From Mesorhabditis belari (Eukaryota > Nematoda > Chromadorea > Rhabditida > Rhabditidae), in contig CAUEEP010000736.1 in the NCBI GenBank assembly GCA_958450365.1, positions 1 to 64,000 on the forward strand: a DNA stretch of 64,000 nt, written 5' to 3'. Of this stretch, positions 23,190 through 40,269 are shown piece by piece (position 1 is the first letter of the stretch; each line of letters opens with the position of its first letter). The notes beneath the pieces are model-generated. The model had not been told where the DNA came from. It saw only the letters and a list, made by a program, of their open reading frames with translations, and ran no database searches. A program made the position numbers and the translations under genes.

Positions 23190-23995
23190 AAGTCGAATGA
23201 AGCTTTCGAATAAATCGTTTTTACTGCAAAGTGTGAAAGCGAATTTGTTGAATTAAAGCCAAAAATTCAAGAATCACATTGCATAAATCCATTTTAAGCG
23301 TCTTTTTAGATTTTCTTCCTACATCACAAAAGCCACTAAGCCCTCTTGAGGTCTTTAAGTTAATCCCTCTTCATCGAACACAGCTAACATTGCAGTATTG
23401 ATTCCCCACTCTTTATTTGTGCTATTTTAACAAATTCACAATGATAGAACATCTTTTGGTTGTACTAATGACGATTATTTTTCGTGCCAACTCAAGTTTT
23501 TAAGGACTTTTGTTATTTATTTTGCAGAAAATCTTTGGTAACTTTATACTAGTTTTCAGGAGATTCAGGGGTATTGAATGATTATAATGCTAGTTTAGTT
23601 TATTTGGAATTTTCATCAAATTATCAGTAAAACAGGTATCGTACCCCCAAAATACCACCATCGCGAATATGTTCAGAAAACCCAACATTCGATTTGGAAT
23701 ACACTATAGTTAACACCTTTTACACCCGTTTGGAATCTAATTAGTTCAAAATGATTTGAATCAACCATGCAAAAGAGTTTGAGCGCAAAGCTGCGACTTT
23801 TCTCCCGAGGCAATGGCGGGAAACAGATCTGACCTACCCTCGAGGAGTGATAATAGACTGGTGACAGGTGGGGGTCACACCCATTCGAACTAAAAACCAT
23901 TTTGCACCATTAGAACGTGAGGCGAGATCAGAAAACTCTTTAGCTTTGGTCTTAATCTTGAGTTGGGAAAAGTTTTTTTGGCTTTCTTGCTCTTA

Positions 23996-24630
23996 CTAAG
24001 GAAAGGCACCTGGTCAAGGTGGTCTTTTAATACGAAAACCACGGAGCTTTATAGTGTCGGATATGCTGATTCTGAATATGCTTTTACTTTTTTCAATGGA
24101 ACTCTGTAAAGCGAGATATCTGGCATCAAAGTTTAGGCCGATTTTTGGATTCTTTTAAAGCTTTTTCTCTCTTCCTTAGATAGAAAGCTAGTGGCGCAGT
24201 GAAGTGATAGTGTGCTAGCCTCCAGAATTTTTTTTTGGCCGGGTTCGAGTTCGTTCCCGGTATATTCTTTTTGAGAAAATGTTTATGGCATCAGGATTGA
24301 TTTATTTTGACTTTGATTAACGGAAGAATGTTTAGAAATGATTTACGAACATAAATGTGAACATTGTTTACGATTTCATGGACTACTTATGCAAAAATAG
24401 TGGAATTCAATACGCGGAATGGAATTGAATTCCACAAAATAGTGAAATACATCCAAATTTTCTAATCATTTTCTTAAAAAAGGAAAAAAAAGTATACCGG
24501 GAGCGAACTGGCAATCGGCCAAGCAATTCTGGAGGCGAGTACACTATCCACTACGCCACTAATGATTTTGCAAAGGCCCGTGGCTCTCGTATTAAAAGGC
24601 CACCTTGACTTGATGTCTTTCCCTAGTTAG
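23996..24630. repeat. Foldback element built from tRNA-like arms
   Basis: Outer inverted repeats (CAAGGTGGTCTTTTAATACG and reverse complement) enclose two inverted tRNA-like stretches: plus strand about 24186-24272 (TAGTGGCGCAGTG as box-A-like; GGTTCGAGTTCGTTCCCGG as box-B-like) and minus strand about 24562-24492. The middle is AT-rich. It is absent from unit A. Each tRNA-like stretch has an oversized, T-rich anticodon region, so neither is a functional tRNA; a SINE-like origin for the arms is an inference. Confidence 0.65.
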
Positions 24631-24698
24631 AAACACTCTTTGCATTCTGCTAAATTCTAAATGAAAACTTGGAGTTTTTTTCAGCAATCACTTCTCCG

Positions 24699-26188
24699 AT
24701 GATCCGACTTTTTCTTTGCCTTTTCGTCCTTGTCTTCGTTGATGCAAGGTAAGCTTGATAGAATTGTCACTTAAATATTTCATTCAGAATCCGAAAACAC
24801 CAAAGGACTTCTACTTCTGATGGAAACTTGAAAAGTATCGAGGAGAAATTGTAGGTGAAAAAAACTAATTGTAAGCAGTTATAGAGTAGATGTTTCTATC
24901 GAGTTTTCCAACTTTAAAAAACTATCGTAATAACTGCCAGCCTTTTTTGACATTTAATTATCTTAAAAGCTTTGAAAGTTTTCAGAAAAATAATCTAAAC
25001 AGGGATCTTTAGGGATCTTCTCCTCAAGGCTCAATCGTGCCCACTTGGATGGACGTTTTTCATGAAAACCGAAGCATGCTACACGGTGAGTGCAAAGGAG
25101 AACTTTAGTTAAATGTAATAGACAGGGTATTGTAAGTAGTATCAGGATTTGTACGAGATTTATCTCTGCTTTTCTGAACCAGCTCTACCTATAGCCTTTA
25201 GTCTAGTTATAGCCTAGCTTAAGAATATTATAATAGCAAACAAATAAGTACAGGTGATCAACGAAAGTGTCACTTTGCAAGAAGCCGAGGATTACTGTGC
25301 ATTGACTGGAGCTCATCTTGTATCCATTCACAGTGCTGAAGAAAATCGTTTTGTTTGGAGTTGGCTAATCTTTTTCGATCTTTCACATCAATCTTTAGGC
25401 TTAGCAGCTCAACATCACACGATTGTTTACTACTGGATTGGAGCAAAAGTGGGTTACAATTAGAGCCTTACAATTAGAGCATTTCTCTCAGCAAGTTAAG
25501 CCACCGGAGCTCAGTGGTTAAAGCAATTGCCAAAAGCAAAAGATTGAGGAGTACTTTTTTTCCCAATTTCTTCAATTCTTTATTACTAATCTAATTTGAA
25601 TAAACTTTTATATGTACAGTTTTCTTATCGTAATCCTTTTTTTTTACAGCAAAACTCATCAACAAAAATTTGGCAGTGGACTGATGGGACAAAATTCAAT
25701 TACATGAATTGGATAGGGACAAATGGTGTCCAAGCGGCAATGGTAGGGGAAAAACAAAAGAATATGTATATTTATCAATAATTGCACTAAGCAGAGCATT
25801 CAAAAATGAATCATGTTTTCACAGACTTTCAAACTGGCGGTGTTGATTTGGCTTAAAAACAAACAAGAGTTTGTTTACAAGTTTACAAGGAGTTGTTTGT
25901 GTTTATGCGTTTAAAATAAATATTGCCAAAATTGTTATTAATAATATTTAATCCTATCTGTGTAGAAAAGTAGTGTTCCTCTCAAGGAATGTGTTTTCGA
26001 AAAAGTGCCCACTTTTAGAAATCTATCTCTAGAAAAATGGCACATTTGTATCTACAGTATCTACAGTTATGACTACTACAAGACTTTAGATCTACCCAAC
26101 TGCGCAAGACACTCAACTGAAATGGTATCGTCTCAATAAGCCCGACGCTGAGGCTCATCATTGGTTCATTTGCAAGAAATTCATCTGA
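24699..26188 (+). CDS. Secreted C-type lectin-like protein
   Basis: Seven exons (24699-24748, 24788-24850, 25013-25085, 25254-25359, 25399-25448, 25650-25742, 26090-26188) join in phase to 177 aa. There is a signal peptide (MIRLFLCLFVLVFVDA), a short linker, then the lectin fold: CPLGWTFFMKTEACY, LQEAEDYCALTGAHLVSIHS, YYWIGAK, IWQWTDGTKFNYMNW and WFICKKFI. The inner Cys pair of the canonical domain is missing (NGVQAAM and DAEAHHWF where Cys is usual), and no EPN/QPD-WND calcium-sugar site is seen, so sugar binding is doubtful. Nematode lectins of this size are commonly secreted from gut or epidermis in immune settings (family knowledge). A deleted paralog lies at 10383-10577. Confidence 0.82.
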
Positions 26189-26484
26189 CTTTTGTCTAAA
26201 TCCTTTCTGCATTAAAGCTTTGAATTCAAATTGATCGAACTGTAAACAATAAACTTTTTTCTATTTTGAAAGCTTTCAATAAGCTCATAAATTTCTAGAA
26301 AATGGGCTGGCTTAATGGGAAAACTTTTTAGTCATCAATTGGGAATTTCCTGTGCCAATTCTTTTACTGCCAAAATGCATACAATTCTTATAAGTAAACA
26401 TCTGTTCAGTTTTCCAGTGTTCTATAGTATCTCCAGGCGATTTTAAGTTCTCTTTCCTAGAGCCATTGGCGATCATAAAGATTT

Positions 26485-26640
26485 GTCAAAAATAATTGCA
26501 CTAAGCAGAGCATTTGAAAATGAATCATGTTTTCACAGACTTTCAAACTGTTGATTTGGCTTAAAAACAAACAAGAGTTTACAAGGAGTTGTTTGTGTTT
26601 ATGTGTTTCAAATAAATAAGCTATTGCCAAATTTGTTATT
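26485..26640. repeat. Direct repeat of lectin intron 6 segment
   Basis: About 150 bp starting TAATTGCACTAAGCAGAGCA repeats 25780-25935, which lies in the last intron of the lectin gene. The downstream copy has lost about 15 bp. No coding content. Confidence 0.8.
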
Positions 26641-27312
26641 AAGACTATAAAGCTCAATGCAGTAAACAAAAGAAAAGAGGGAAAAACTTTAAAGATATTC
26701 AGTCTTATTGATTGAATACTTTCACTTTCATTCCGAAATAAGAAAATGTATCTTAAGCAGTTCAAAACTAGATCCTCTTATTGGTTTTGATTCTCGACTT
26801 GATGGAAAGGGGAAACGGTGTATTTAGCTTACTATTAGACTTGATTTAACAATACTAATACAATAAAATCTATATGTGCCGAAGCCAAGTTTACTCATAG
26901 CTCTTACTATTAGAGTTAGTAAATTAAATATCCTTTTTAACGCAACGACACTTACACGAGACGGACTTTAATGATACTAATAGCTACAGGGTTGGGCAAA
27001 ATTACCCGGACAACTTTTTGGAAAAGTAGTACGCTTAATTTATTGCAAAATTTCAAGTGTTATATAAAGAATTGTAGCCCTTAATCTTGGCTACATTTAT
27101 CTACCAAAAACTTTTCAATCGGATTTATGCAACTCATTTAACAAGTCCTTGAATGAGCACTAGTCTGGCCATTCCTATCCGTCCTATCCGACTGCTTAAG
27201 ATACATTTCCTTATTCTGGAATGAAAGTATTCAATTAACAAGACTGAATATCTTTAAAGTTCCCTCTTTCCTCTTTTATTTTACTTAATGCATTGAGCTT
27301 TATAGTCTTAAT
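26637..27312. repeat. Inverted repeat, about 120-bp arms
   Basis: Arms 26637-26762 and 27191-27312 are imperfect reverse complements (AAGACTATAAAGCTCAATGC on the left). Between them is unexplained AT-rich sequence. It could be a foldback element; no target duplication was identified. Confidence 0.75.
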
Positions 27313-27320
27313 AACAATAG

Positions 27321-27508
27321 TACCAGTTGTACCAGTTAACCAGTTGTACCAGTTAACCAGTTGCACCAGTTAACCAGTTGTACCAGTTAACCAGTTGCAC
27401 CAGTTAACCAGTTGTACCAGCTAACCAGTTGTACCAGTTAACCAGTTTACCAGTTAACCAGTTGTACCAGTTAACCAGTTTACCAGTTAACCAGTTGTAC
27501 CAGTTTAA
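27321..27508. repeat. Minisatellite of ACCAGTT motifs
   Basis: Tandem array built from ACCAGTTGTACCAGTTA and ACCAGTTGCACCAGTTA variants, about 17-bp period, with a few shortened units (ACCAGTTT). It is present only in unit B, upstream of the PABP gene. Confidence 0.92.
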
Positions 27509-27599
27509 TCTCTTTTAGCTTTCCTAGTGCCCCAAGAAACAGATTCTTCATAAAAACTTTGATTTCAAAGAACTGAGCCTCCTAGACATGCCAAACATT

Positions 27600-33268
<5,669 letters not shown>

Positions 33269-34788
33269 AGCGGTCAGTTTTTTTTAAAGATTTACAATTA
33301 AATATAATATATAGTATAGTGCTGTTCATTAAAATTCTTATACTTTATCATTTCAGGTCAACACAACACCAACAACAACATCGAGAAAAAAACAAAAGAT
33401 TCCATCACTTTTCTCTTTCTTTCCACATTTCCTTTTCCTCTCTCTCTTTAATTCTTTAATTCTTTAATTCTTCTCTATTCTGTCATCCCAAAAAAATTTT
33501 TGCTTTTGTTGGTTTTAAATTTGTTTTCTTTTTCTAATATTCTCTAAAAATTATTCAAAAAATCGTACCAGTAAAAATAAATAAATTTGTGGAAAAGTTG
33601 AACAATCAAATCGACAATTAAAAAGACATTATAAAATGATTGATAGGTTTTAAAAAAAGTGAATTTGTGAATGCTTTACTTGTAGGTTTGTTTTCTTCAA
33701 AAGTGATTTAGAAGTTGATTGAAAAGTTAAAAATAAGTTGATTTAGAAAATTTGTGGAAAGTTGAACAATCAAATCGACAATCAAAGACATCATAAAATG
33801 ATTGATAGATTTTAAAAACAATAAGTGATTTAGAAGGTTTTTTTCAGACTTTATCTGCAAGATCTTACCTAGAATTGATTTTACTGCAGCCCTGGTTAAA
33901 AGACTTTTTGAAAGGAAAGAGGAGAGGGGGAATAATAAGCCTTGGAAAGAGTGAAAAAGTCTATTTCATCGACAAATTATCAAAAACCTTCGAAAGCACA
34001 AAGGAAATAGACTATTGTGAAATGGAAAAGATTTTGAGACATAGATTTGCTTGATTTTGAAGAATCGTTCACCCATTCCGGGCTTAAAGAAAGGGAAAAG
34101 AAAAGGCGTTAAAAGATAGCTTCGGTTCAGTTGAAACATTACAGCTTTGGACAGAATCTGATCCAGTCTGATCCTAAAGAGAATTTGTGAATGCTTTACT
34201 TGTAGATTTGTTTTCTTCAAAAGTACTTTTTCTAGAGCAATTTTATAAGTAGATTACGAATTTCATAGTGGAAGCTCGGGGAAATGCGTTTTAAATCGAC
34301 AGGGTTGAAGTCGTCAGGGTTGAAGTTCGACAGGGTTGAAGTCGTCGCCGTCTCTATAGTGCACTTACTTAATTTTTCTATGAGAAGAACTTATAAAGAG
34401 CTTAATGAGCCTTTTCCTGTTTAAAAAAAGACTTTTTCAGAGTTAAATTAGAGTCCTGTGTGCAATTGTAACTAAATTTAAGTAGAAAATTTGAATTCGC
34501 AATTCGCAATTAGCAAAATTTTCATTTTTTCTTTTTAAGATCTAATTTTGTTATTTTTAAAGATTCATCTATTTTCTTAAAAACCTTCAAAACTAGTTAT
34601 TAAAGACACCGAAAATCTAGCAGATGTTAACTTTCTGTAATTGTCTAACAGATTTCTTGTAATTAGAGATAAATTGGGAACTCAAATGCCATTGGGAAAG
34701 CAGATCTACTCAAAATCGATCCTTTTAGTTTTCATTTCACTCAATCATTCAATCCATTTACTTTTCTTTACTAGATTTTAACTTTTCA
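33269..34788. other. Intergenic between PABP and SLC35 genes
   Basis: Holds the PABP 3' untranslated region (AATAAA at about 33577). It also holds a direct repeat pair (about 33590-33720 and 33745-33840), a second pair around 33657-33703 and 34177-34220 (GAATTTGTGAATGCTTTACT), and a short triple repeat of CGACAGGGTTGAAGTCGTC at 34299-34350. No supported exon. Confidence 0.6.
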
Positions 34789-36524
34789 ATGACTGAGCGA
34801 CGTGCTTTTGCCGCATTGATCTCGATTTTGATGGTGATCACCGGATCATTAAATACGATTTGTGCAAAGTTTGTCAATGACATTATTTTTTATTTCAATT
34901 TATTTCTAGATGGGCTGATAGTTTAAAACCACCGGGAGAATCCGTCAATTTCAATCATCCTTTCTTACAAGTAACAATAATTTAGCTCTTTACTAAAAAG
35001 TTCAAAAACTCTAGGCTACCTGCATGTTCTTCGGTGAATTCTTGTGTTTGGTGGCTTTCTTCATCATCTATATGATCAAACGATACAGATGGAATCGCTC
35101 AAAGCTTTCTGGTTCGTAAAGCTTTTGCTTTACAAACGTTTATCTAATAATAAGATCAATTCAAATGAGATTCAGGTGAAGGAATCGGTTCGCTCGATGA
35201 GAAGCCATCTCTTCCTCAATTCAATCCACTCGTTTTCCTTCCGCCTGCTTTGTGTGATATCATTGCCACTTCATTGATGTATATTGGACTCAATCTTACA
35301 ACAGCTTCCTCCTTTCAAATGTTGAGAGGTAGGGTTTTTAAAGAAAGCTAAAAAAGTTAACATATTACTGATAAAGCAATTCCAGGAGCTGTCATTATTT
35401 TCACGGGTCTCCTCTCCGTTGGAATGCTTGGTTATCGCTTTCAACCATTCAAATGGATTGGAATGTTCTTTGTTATGATGGGATTGGTTGTGGTTGGAGT
35501 GACGGATATTATTTATGAAAATTCATCTACAAATGATACAAATGGAATGATCACTGGAAATCTTCTCATCATCACCGCTCAAATCATTGTCGCTATACAA
35601 ATGGTTTACGAGCAGAAATTTCTTAATCAATACAATGTGCCAGCTCTGTTCGCTGTTGGACTTGAAGGTGGGGAAGTTTTACAGCTAAGAAAGAGTAAGA
35701 GCTTTCAAATTCAAAAAAAGTCTTTAACTTTTCAGGACTCTTTGGAATGATGATCTTGAGTGTGTTGATGTTTCCAATGTATTTCATTCACGTGCCAAAT
35801 ACTTTCTCAACAAATCCACAAGGCCGATTGGAAGATGTTTTCTTTGCTTTGAAAGAAATCAGAGAATGCCCAACAATTGCTGTGGCTTTAGTGGGAACGA
35901 TTATTAGGTGAGTGTCAGAAAACGGAGAAAGAGGCCAAGATGAGATTTGTTGTGGTATGCCCAACAATTGCTGGGCAATAGCAGATGTTGTCTCTAACTA
36001 GTAACAATCTCTCTCTAACTAGTAACAATCTCTCTCTAACTAGTAACAATTTCAGCATCGCTTTCTTCAACTTCGCAGGTGTTTCAGTGACAAAAGAGCT
36101 CTCAGCCACGACAAGAATGGTTCTCGATTCGGTGCGGACATTGATCATCTGGGTTGTGTCGATTCCATTCTTTGGGGAAACATTCATCCCACTGCAGGTC
36201 GAGTTTGTTGAACTTAAAAGAAAAACAGTTATTTCTTTCAGATTCTCGGCTTTGCTCTCCTAATCCTTGGAATGTTCATCTACAATGATATCCTTGTTGG
36301 ACCGTTCACTCGTCGACATCTCATTCCACGAATGAGTGAGAACAATCCAATGACCAGGTATAACTATTATTCAACATATCAAAAGCAATTTACTAAATCA
36401 GAATCGATTTTTCATCTGAATTTTGCTGAATTTCTATTTTAGTTGCTGTTTCCACTGTTGTGGTTTGGATACAACCGAAATCGATCGTCAAATGCTCATC
36501 AATGAGGATGAAGAGGAGGTTTAA
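34789..36524 (+). CDS. SLC35F6-like nucleotide-sugar-transporter-fold protein
   Basis: Nine exons (34789-34868, 34910-34970, 35015-35111, 35176-35328, 35386-35667, 35736-35907, 36056-36197, 36242-36357, 36443-36524) join in phase to 394 aa. About ten hydrophobic segments of the EamA/DMT type are seen. Conserved stretches include NTICAKWADS near the N-terminus, FQMLRGAVIIFTGLLSV, YEQKFLNQYNVPAL, and VTKELSATTRMVLDSVRTL. The C-terminus is cytosolic, with Cys-Cys pairs and an acidic end (NEDEEEV). SLC35F6 proteins of animals are lysosomal or mitochondrial-associated membrane proteins of uncertain substrate (family knowledge). AATAAA at 36699 gives a likely poly(A) site. Intron 6 carries a short tandem repeat. 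Confidence 0.93.
35984..36050. repeat. 22-bp tandem repeat in transporter intron 6
   Basis: Three copies of CTCTAACTAGTAACAATCTC, just before the exon 7 acceptor. The same intron also has a partial copy of the upstream exon end (GCCCAACAATTGCTG at about 35959), so local slippage or template switching occurred. Confidence 0.85.
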
Positions 36525-37689
36525 ATAATGATAAAGCTATATTTCTCATTGATAAGTTTAATAGATCTCTTAAAGCTATAAATACTAATCTTTTTGTAAA
36601 CAATTTCTGTTCATTATCTCATTATTTTTTCCATATTCTCACGTATATTATGACTCAATTTTGTTGCTGAAAAAAAATTATGAAACGATTCTTTCTCAAT
36701 AAAATGTTTGATTTCAAAGATAACCCAACAAAGGCAGAGTTTCAATTAATTACTCAAGTTAAATCCTTAAAATTTACAAAGTTTAAACAAAAAAATTGAA
36801 CAAATGGTTATTTTAATGAAAATAGGAAAAAAGGTGATCAAAAATTGTAGCCAGCAATGAGATTCTAAAGAAAAATTTCCAAGCCAGTGTGCCAAATGGA
36901 AACCTACGATGACATATATATGTATACAGAAGAAAAACGAGGCTACTTTTCAAACTGAACCTTAGAAAAGCTTTAAGTGGCTTTTGGTGGCACTCCTGGT
37001 GCCAAAACTCTTTTTTCTTTAAGGCAGTTTTGAATTTTTTTTCTTGGGGAACGTTTGCAGCGGGTTGATGCTGATTCGAAGAAAGGGGAAACTGTTATCG
37101 AGAAGACGGGCTATTGTTCCCATTCCCCTTCAACCACAGAGTTCCGTGATCTCTGGGCAGAAACTGGATGCATTCAGGAATAGTCTCTATCACGTATTCA
37201 CTGTTCATCCATTTCAGATCAAGTTTTGTGTGGTTACACTTTCAACTGTTATTATACTCTTCGATTTCTATAAATTCATGTAGTTCTCGTTCTTCCTTGA
37301 TTTCCTAATTACCCTTGGCAGTATTCTCTTTGTCACTCAATGCCAATGTTCTACTGTTTTCTCAATTTAAGTACCGGATGAAGTATCGTTTCATTTCTGA
37401 GACGATTTCAAGCACTAAACGTTTATTTCTTGCAGAAACGGAAAAACACATTCGTAAAATCGGATCTGACGAAAGACCAACGGCCCGGAGTGTCGCAAGG
37501 CATCAGAGTGGCCAGCCGATTGGTGAATTATCAAACCAATTGCTGAAGTGCCCAAAAGTTTCAACACACACTCTGCTCTACACTCTTTTGCTTTTACCAA
37601 ATTACAATTCATTTAGTTCAAGGATTCAACGAATGAACATGTTCCTTTGACTAGAATATTGCTTTAAGATTGCCTCTTTGAGCATGATT
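36525..37689. other. Intergenic with possible isolated exons
   Basis: Two stretches look exon-like: 37063-37185 (frame reading DADSKKGETVIEKTGYCSHS, then a stop) and 37435-37600 (frame with RKIGSDERPTARSVARHQSG after a TTGCAG acceptor). They do not join to each other or to a neighbour. A diverged inverted copy of 37200-37600 lies at about 46240-46540, so this is probably part of the old, outer arm of the inverted duplication. Confidence 0.3.
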
Positions 37690-37874
37690 CTATGGTATAA
37701 AGAGAGCGAGTGAATGTGTAAAGTGGATCAACCGTAAAGTGTACAGTTGAACTTTTAATGAAAAAAGTCTGTTTGTTTAATACATTTCGTATAGCATCTG
37801 TAGCATTTTGTTTCCGTTCGATTTTTAATTTATAGATGAAGTATTATTATTGTATCTGAAAGGGGAAGTTGTCC

Positions 37875-37886
37875 CATATAAAAGCC
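37875..37886 (+). promoter_or_regulatory. TATA box of the CAP gene
   Basis: CATATAAAAGCC about 60-70 bp upstream of the ATG. The motif is kept in the inverted copy near 45320. Motif and spacing only. Confidence 0.55.
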
Positions 37887-37944
37887 CTCTGCAATGACTG
37901 GCAAATCAACGGATCCCCGGATTCATTCATTTCATCGTTCGACA

Positions 37945-39806
37945 ATGAAATTCACTCTTCTGTGCGCTCTTTTTGCTGGTCAGTAGTTATCTTTTGTATT
38001 CAGATATTGACTATTGAGATAAAACGAGATTAAAACGAGTCTGGCACTCTTGACTGCAAGCATATGAAAGCTAAACTAACAGCAACTAGTCAATGCTTTC
38101 CATTTTCAGGTATTTCGGCGGTTGTCCTGCCGGCTGCTGAGATCACTGGACTTGTTAATGTAAGAAGTCCTTTCAATCGAATTCCTTTTCAAATCCCTCT
38201 CCTTTAGGCCCACAATTCATTCCGTTCTCAGTTGGCCTTAGGAACGTATAAAGCAAAAGATGGGACACCATTTGCTTCAGCCACCAATATGCTGTTGATT
38301 GTGAGTGAATACGGAATAGAGAGATACAGGGAGAATACTCAGCTGCAATGTATTGTGTTCAGCAATGGAACTCGACTTTGGCGACAAGTGCCTCGAACTA
38401 TGCGGCCACTTGTCCATTCCTGACTCATTCGAAGATAAGTGGAGTCGGCGAGAATCTCTACGTCGCGTCGAGCAGTGTTATCACGGGAATAGGTAGACAC
38501 GAATGATCACTGAATCTCCTTCATAAGCAAGTCCTTTCAGGCGCTGATTCCAGCAATATGTGGGCTAATGAGTTCTACGATTTTGGACCGAAAGGCTATG
38601 TCTTCTGGTCTTCGGGCACTAACTCGACTGGACATGCTACACAGGTGAGAAGGTATTCATTGTATATCAAAGGTGACTCGTTCAGATGGCCTGGGCAACC
38701 ACAGGGACCGTTGGTTGTGGATATGCGACTTGCTCGAATGGTCCGACTGGATTTACATCATACACAATTGTCGTCTGTCAATACTATCAACAGTGAGTGA
38801 ACCTAACTGGATTTCAGCTCCATTTTTACAGAGGAAACTGGGGAGGCGAACAGGCGTATGCCCAGGGAACCACATGCTCTCAATGTCCATCTGGGACGAC
38901 ATGTCAGACGAGCACTGGTCTCTGCGCAAGCGGAAGTGGAGCCACGACAACCCCATCCTCGGTCACCACAGTCAAAACGACTACAGCTCAAGGAGCCGGC
39001 GCAGCTTGTCAACAGTGTGCCCGCAACGTGGACACACTCAACGAGCAGTACTATCCTGATCTGGGAACGGTCTCTTTTGCCTACAGGTATACGATTTATG
39101 CTAGGTAGTTGTCGCAAAAAGATAAAGTTCTGGCAAACTTTTATCTGACTCTTGTGCAATTCGATGATCGATTCTCGATGGCGGAGTTTCTAGCCATCTA
39201 TCTGAGGGCACAACCCCATATCCCATAGACCATCTATACTTTCCAGAACTGACCCAGCCAACGGCAATTGTTTGATCGCCGATTGGTACTGCAAAGTCGA
39301 CGCTTCCTATCAAACGGTTGGTTTGATAAGAAGAAATATAGAAAGCAATACTCCAGAAAAACATAAGCTAGTACATTTGTATGATTATATCATTCCTTCC
39401 CTTCAAGGCCGGCTTCCAACTGTACACTGGCGGTCCAAGCTACATGACTCAAGTATTGGATTACAACAATATTGTCGGCATCACCTGTGTAAGTCATCAA
39501 AGGACTAGGAATTCTTAGAGTTATCAGGCGTCACTGTTTTAAGAAGAAGAATCTGTTTAATATTTTGAAAATCTACAGTTGGGCGCCAACGACACGACCG
39601 CTAACGGCAAATACAAGCCGTTTGTGTGCAACGGTGCATCTCAATGGAGCTTCAACGGAGTGGTCAGTGAAAAAATATGGGTTTCATTTTAACTTAGACT
39701 TACTCAAGGTTATTAAAGGTTGTTAGGGTGAGAATAAACGTCACATCAATATAATTGAAGCTGCTTTCAGAGTGATCTTGTCTTGGATTGCTTCGCCTAC
39801 AACTAA
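37945..39806 (+). CDS. Secreted CAP/SCP-domain protein
   Basis: Eleven exons (37945-37978, 38110-38159, 38208-38300, 38363-38492, 38541-38644, 38686-38792, 38832-39086, 39247-39316, 39408-39488, 39579-39662, 39771-39806) join in phase to 347 aa. It has a signal peptide (MKFTLLCALFAGISAVVLPA) and then a CAP domain: LVNAHNSFRSQLALG, WNSTLATSASNYAATCPF, GVGENLYV, NSTGHATQMAWATTGTVGCG, YTIVVCQYY. After it come a Cys-rich hinge (CSQCPSGTTCQTSTGLC), a Thr/Ser linker and a C-terminal region (CQQCARNVDTLNEQYYPDL ... FVCNGASQWSF ... LDCFAYN). The layout is a single CAP domain plus a nematode-type C-terminal extension. Such proteins are secreted; nematodes have many (vap/scl/ASP families). A TATA box precedes it. 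The exact biochemical role is unknown. Confidence 0.92.
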
Positions 39807-40269
39807 AGATGCTTGTCTATTCATCTACTGTACATTGTATAAATATATTGTATTATCAACGGAAATAAATTGTGTCTCGAACAATTATCAGTTACATGAG
39901 AATAAGTTTATTACGCTACATAAACTTAACTTCTGGATTCTTTTGGGGGAATTCTTTTGAACAAATCGCCTTTTCAATTGACTAACCTAATAAATTCAAC
40001 AAAGAAATCTGATAAATTAATTATCCGTATAATTTTTTTAACAAAACCTTGAGCAATGCCAGAAAATACGACTAAATGATAAATACCTTATTCAGGACAT
40101 GAAATAAAGTACGCAAGATTTAATATTAATACACAGAAACACGAAAGGGACCGATAAAAAGCAACACGATATATAGGTAACACAGATAACGTCAAGAATC
40201 CACTAGAGCTTCAAGATCAAGATCATTTAAAGATAATTTAAAGGTCTCGAGACTATTGGACTCTCCCAA

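Larger units (their letters stand above)
37690..40077. repeat. Left arm of large inverted duplication
   Basis: This 2.39-kb arm is nearly identical to the reverse complement of 43133-45480, from CTATGGTATA on the outside to CCTTGAGCAATGCCAGA on the inside. It covers the whole CAP gene with promoter and 3' flank. The spacer is about 3.05 kb. Differences are a handful of substitutions and small indels. Confidence 0.95.
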
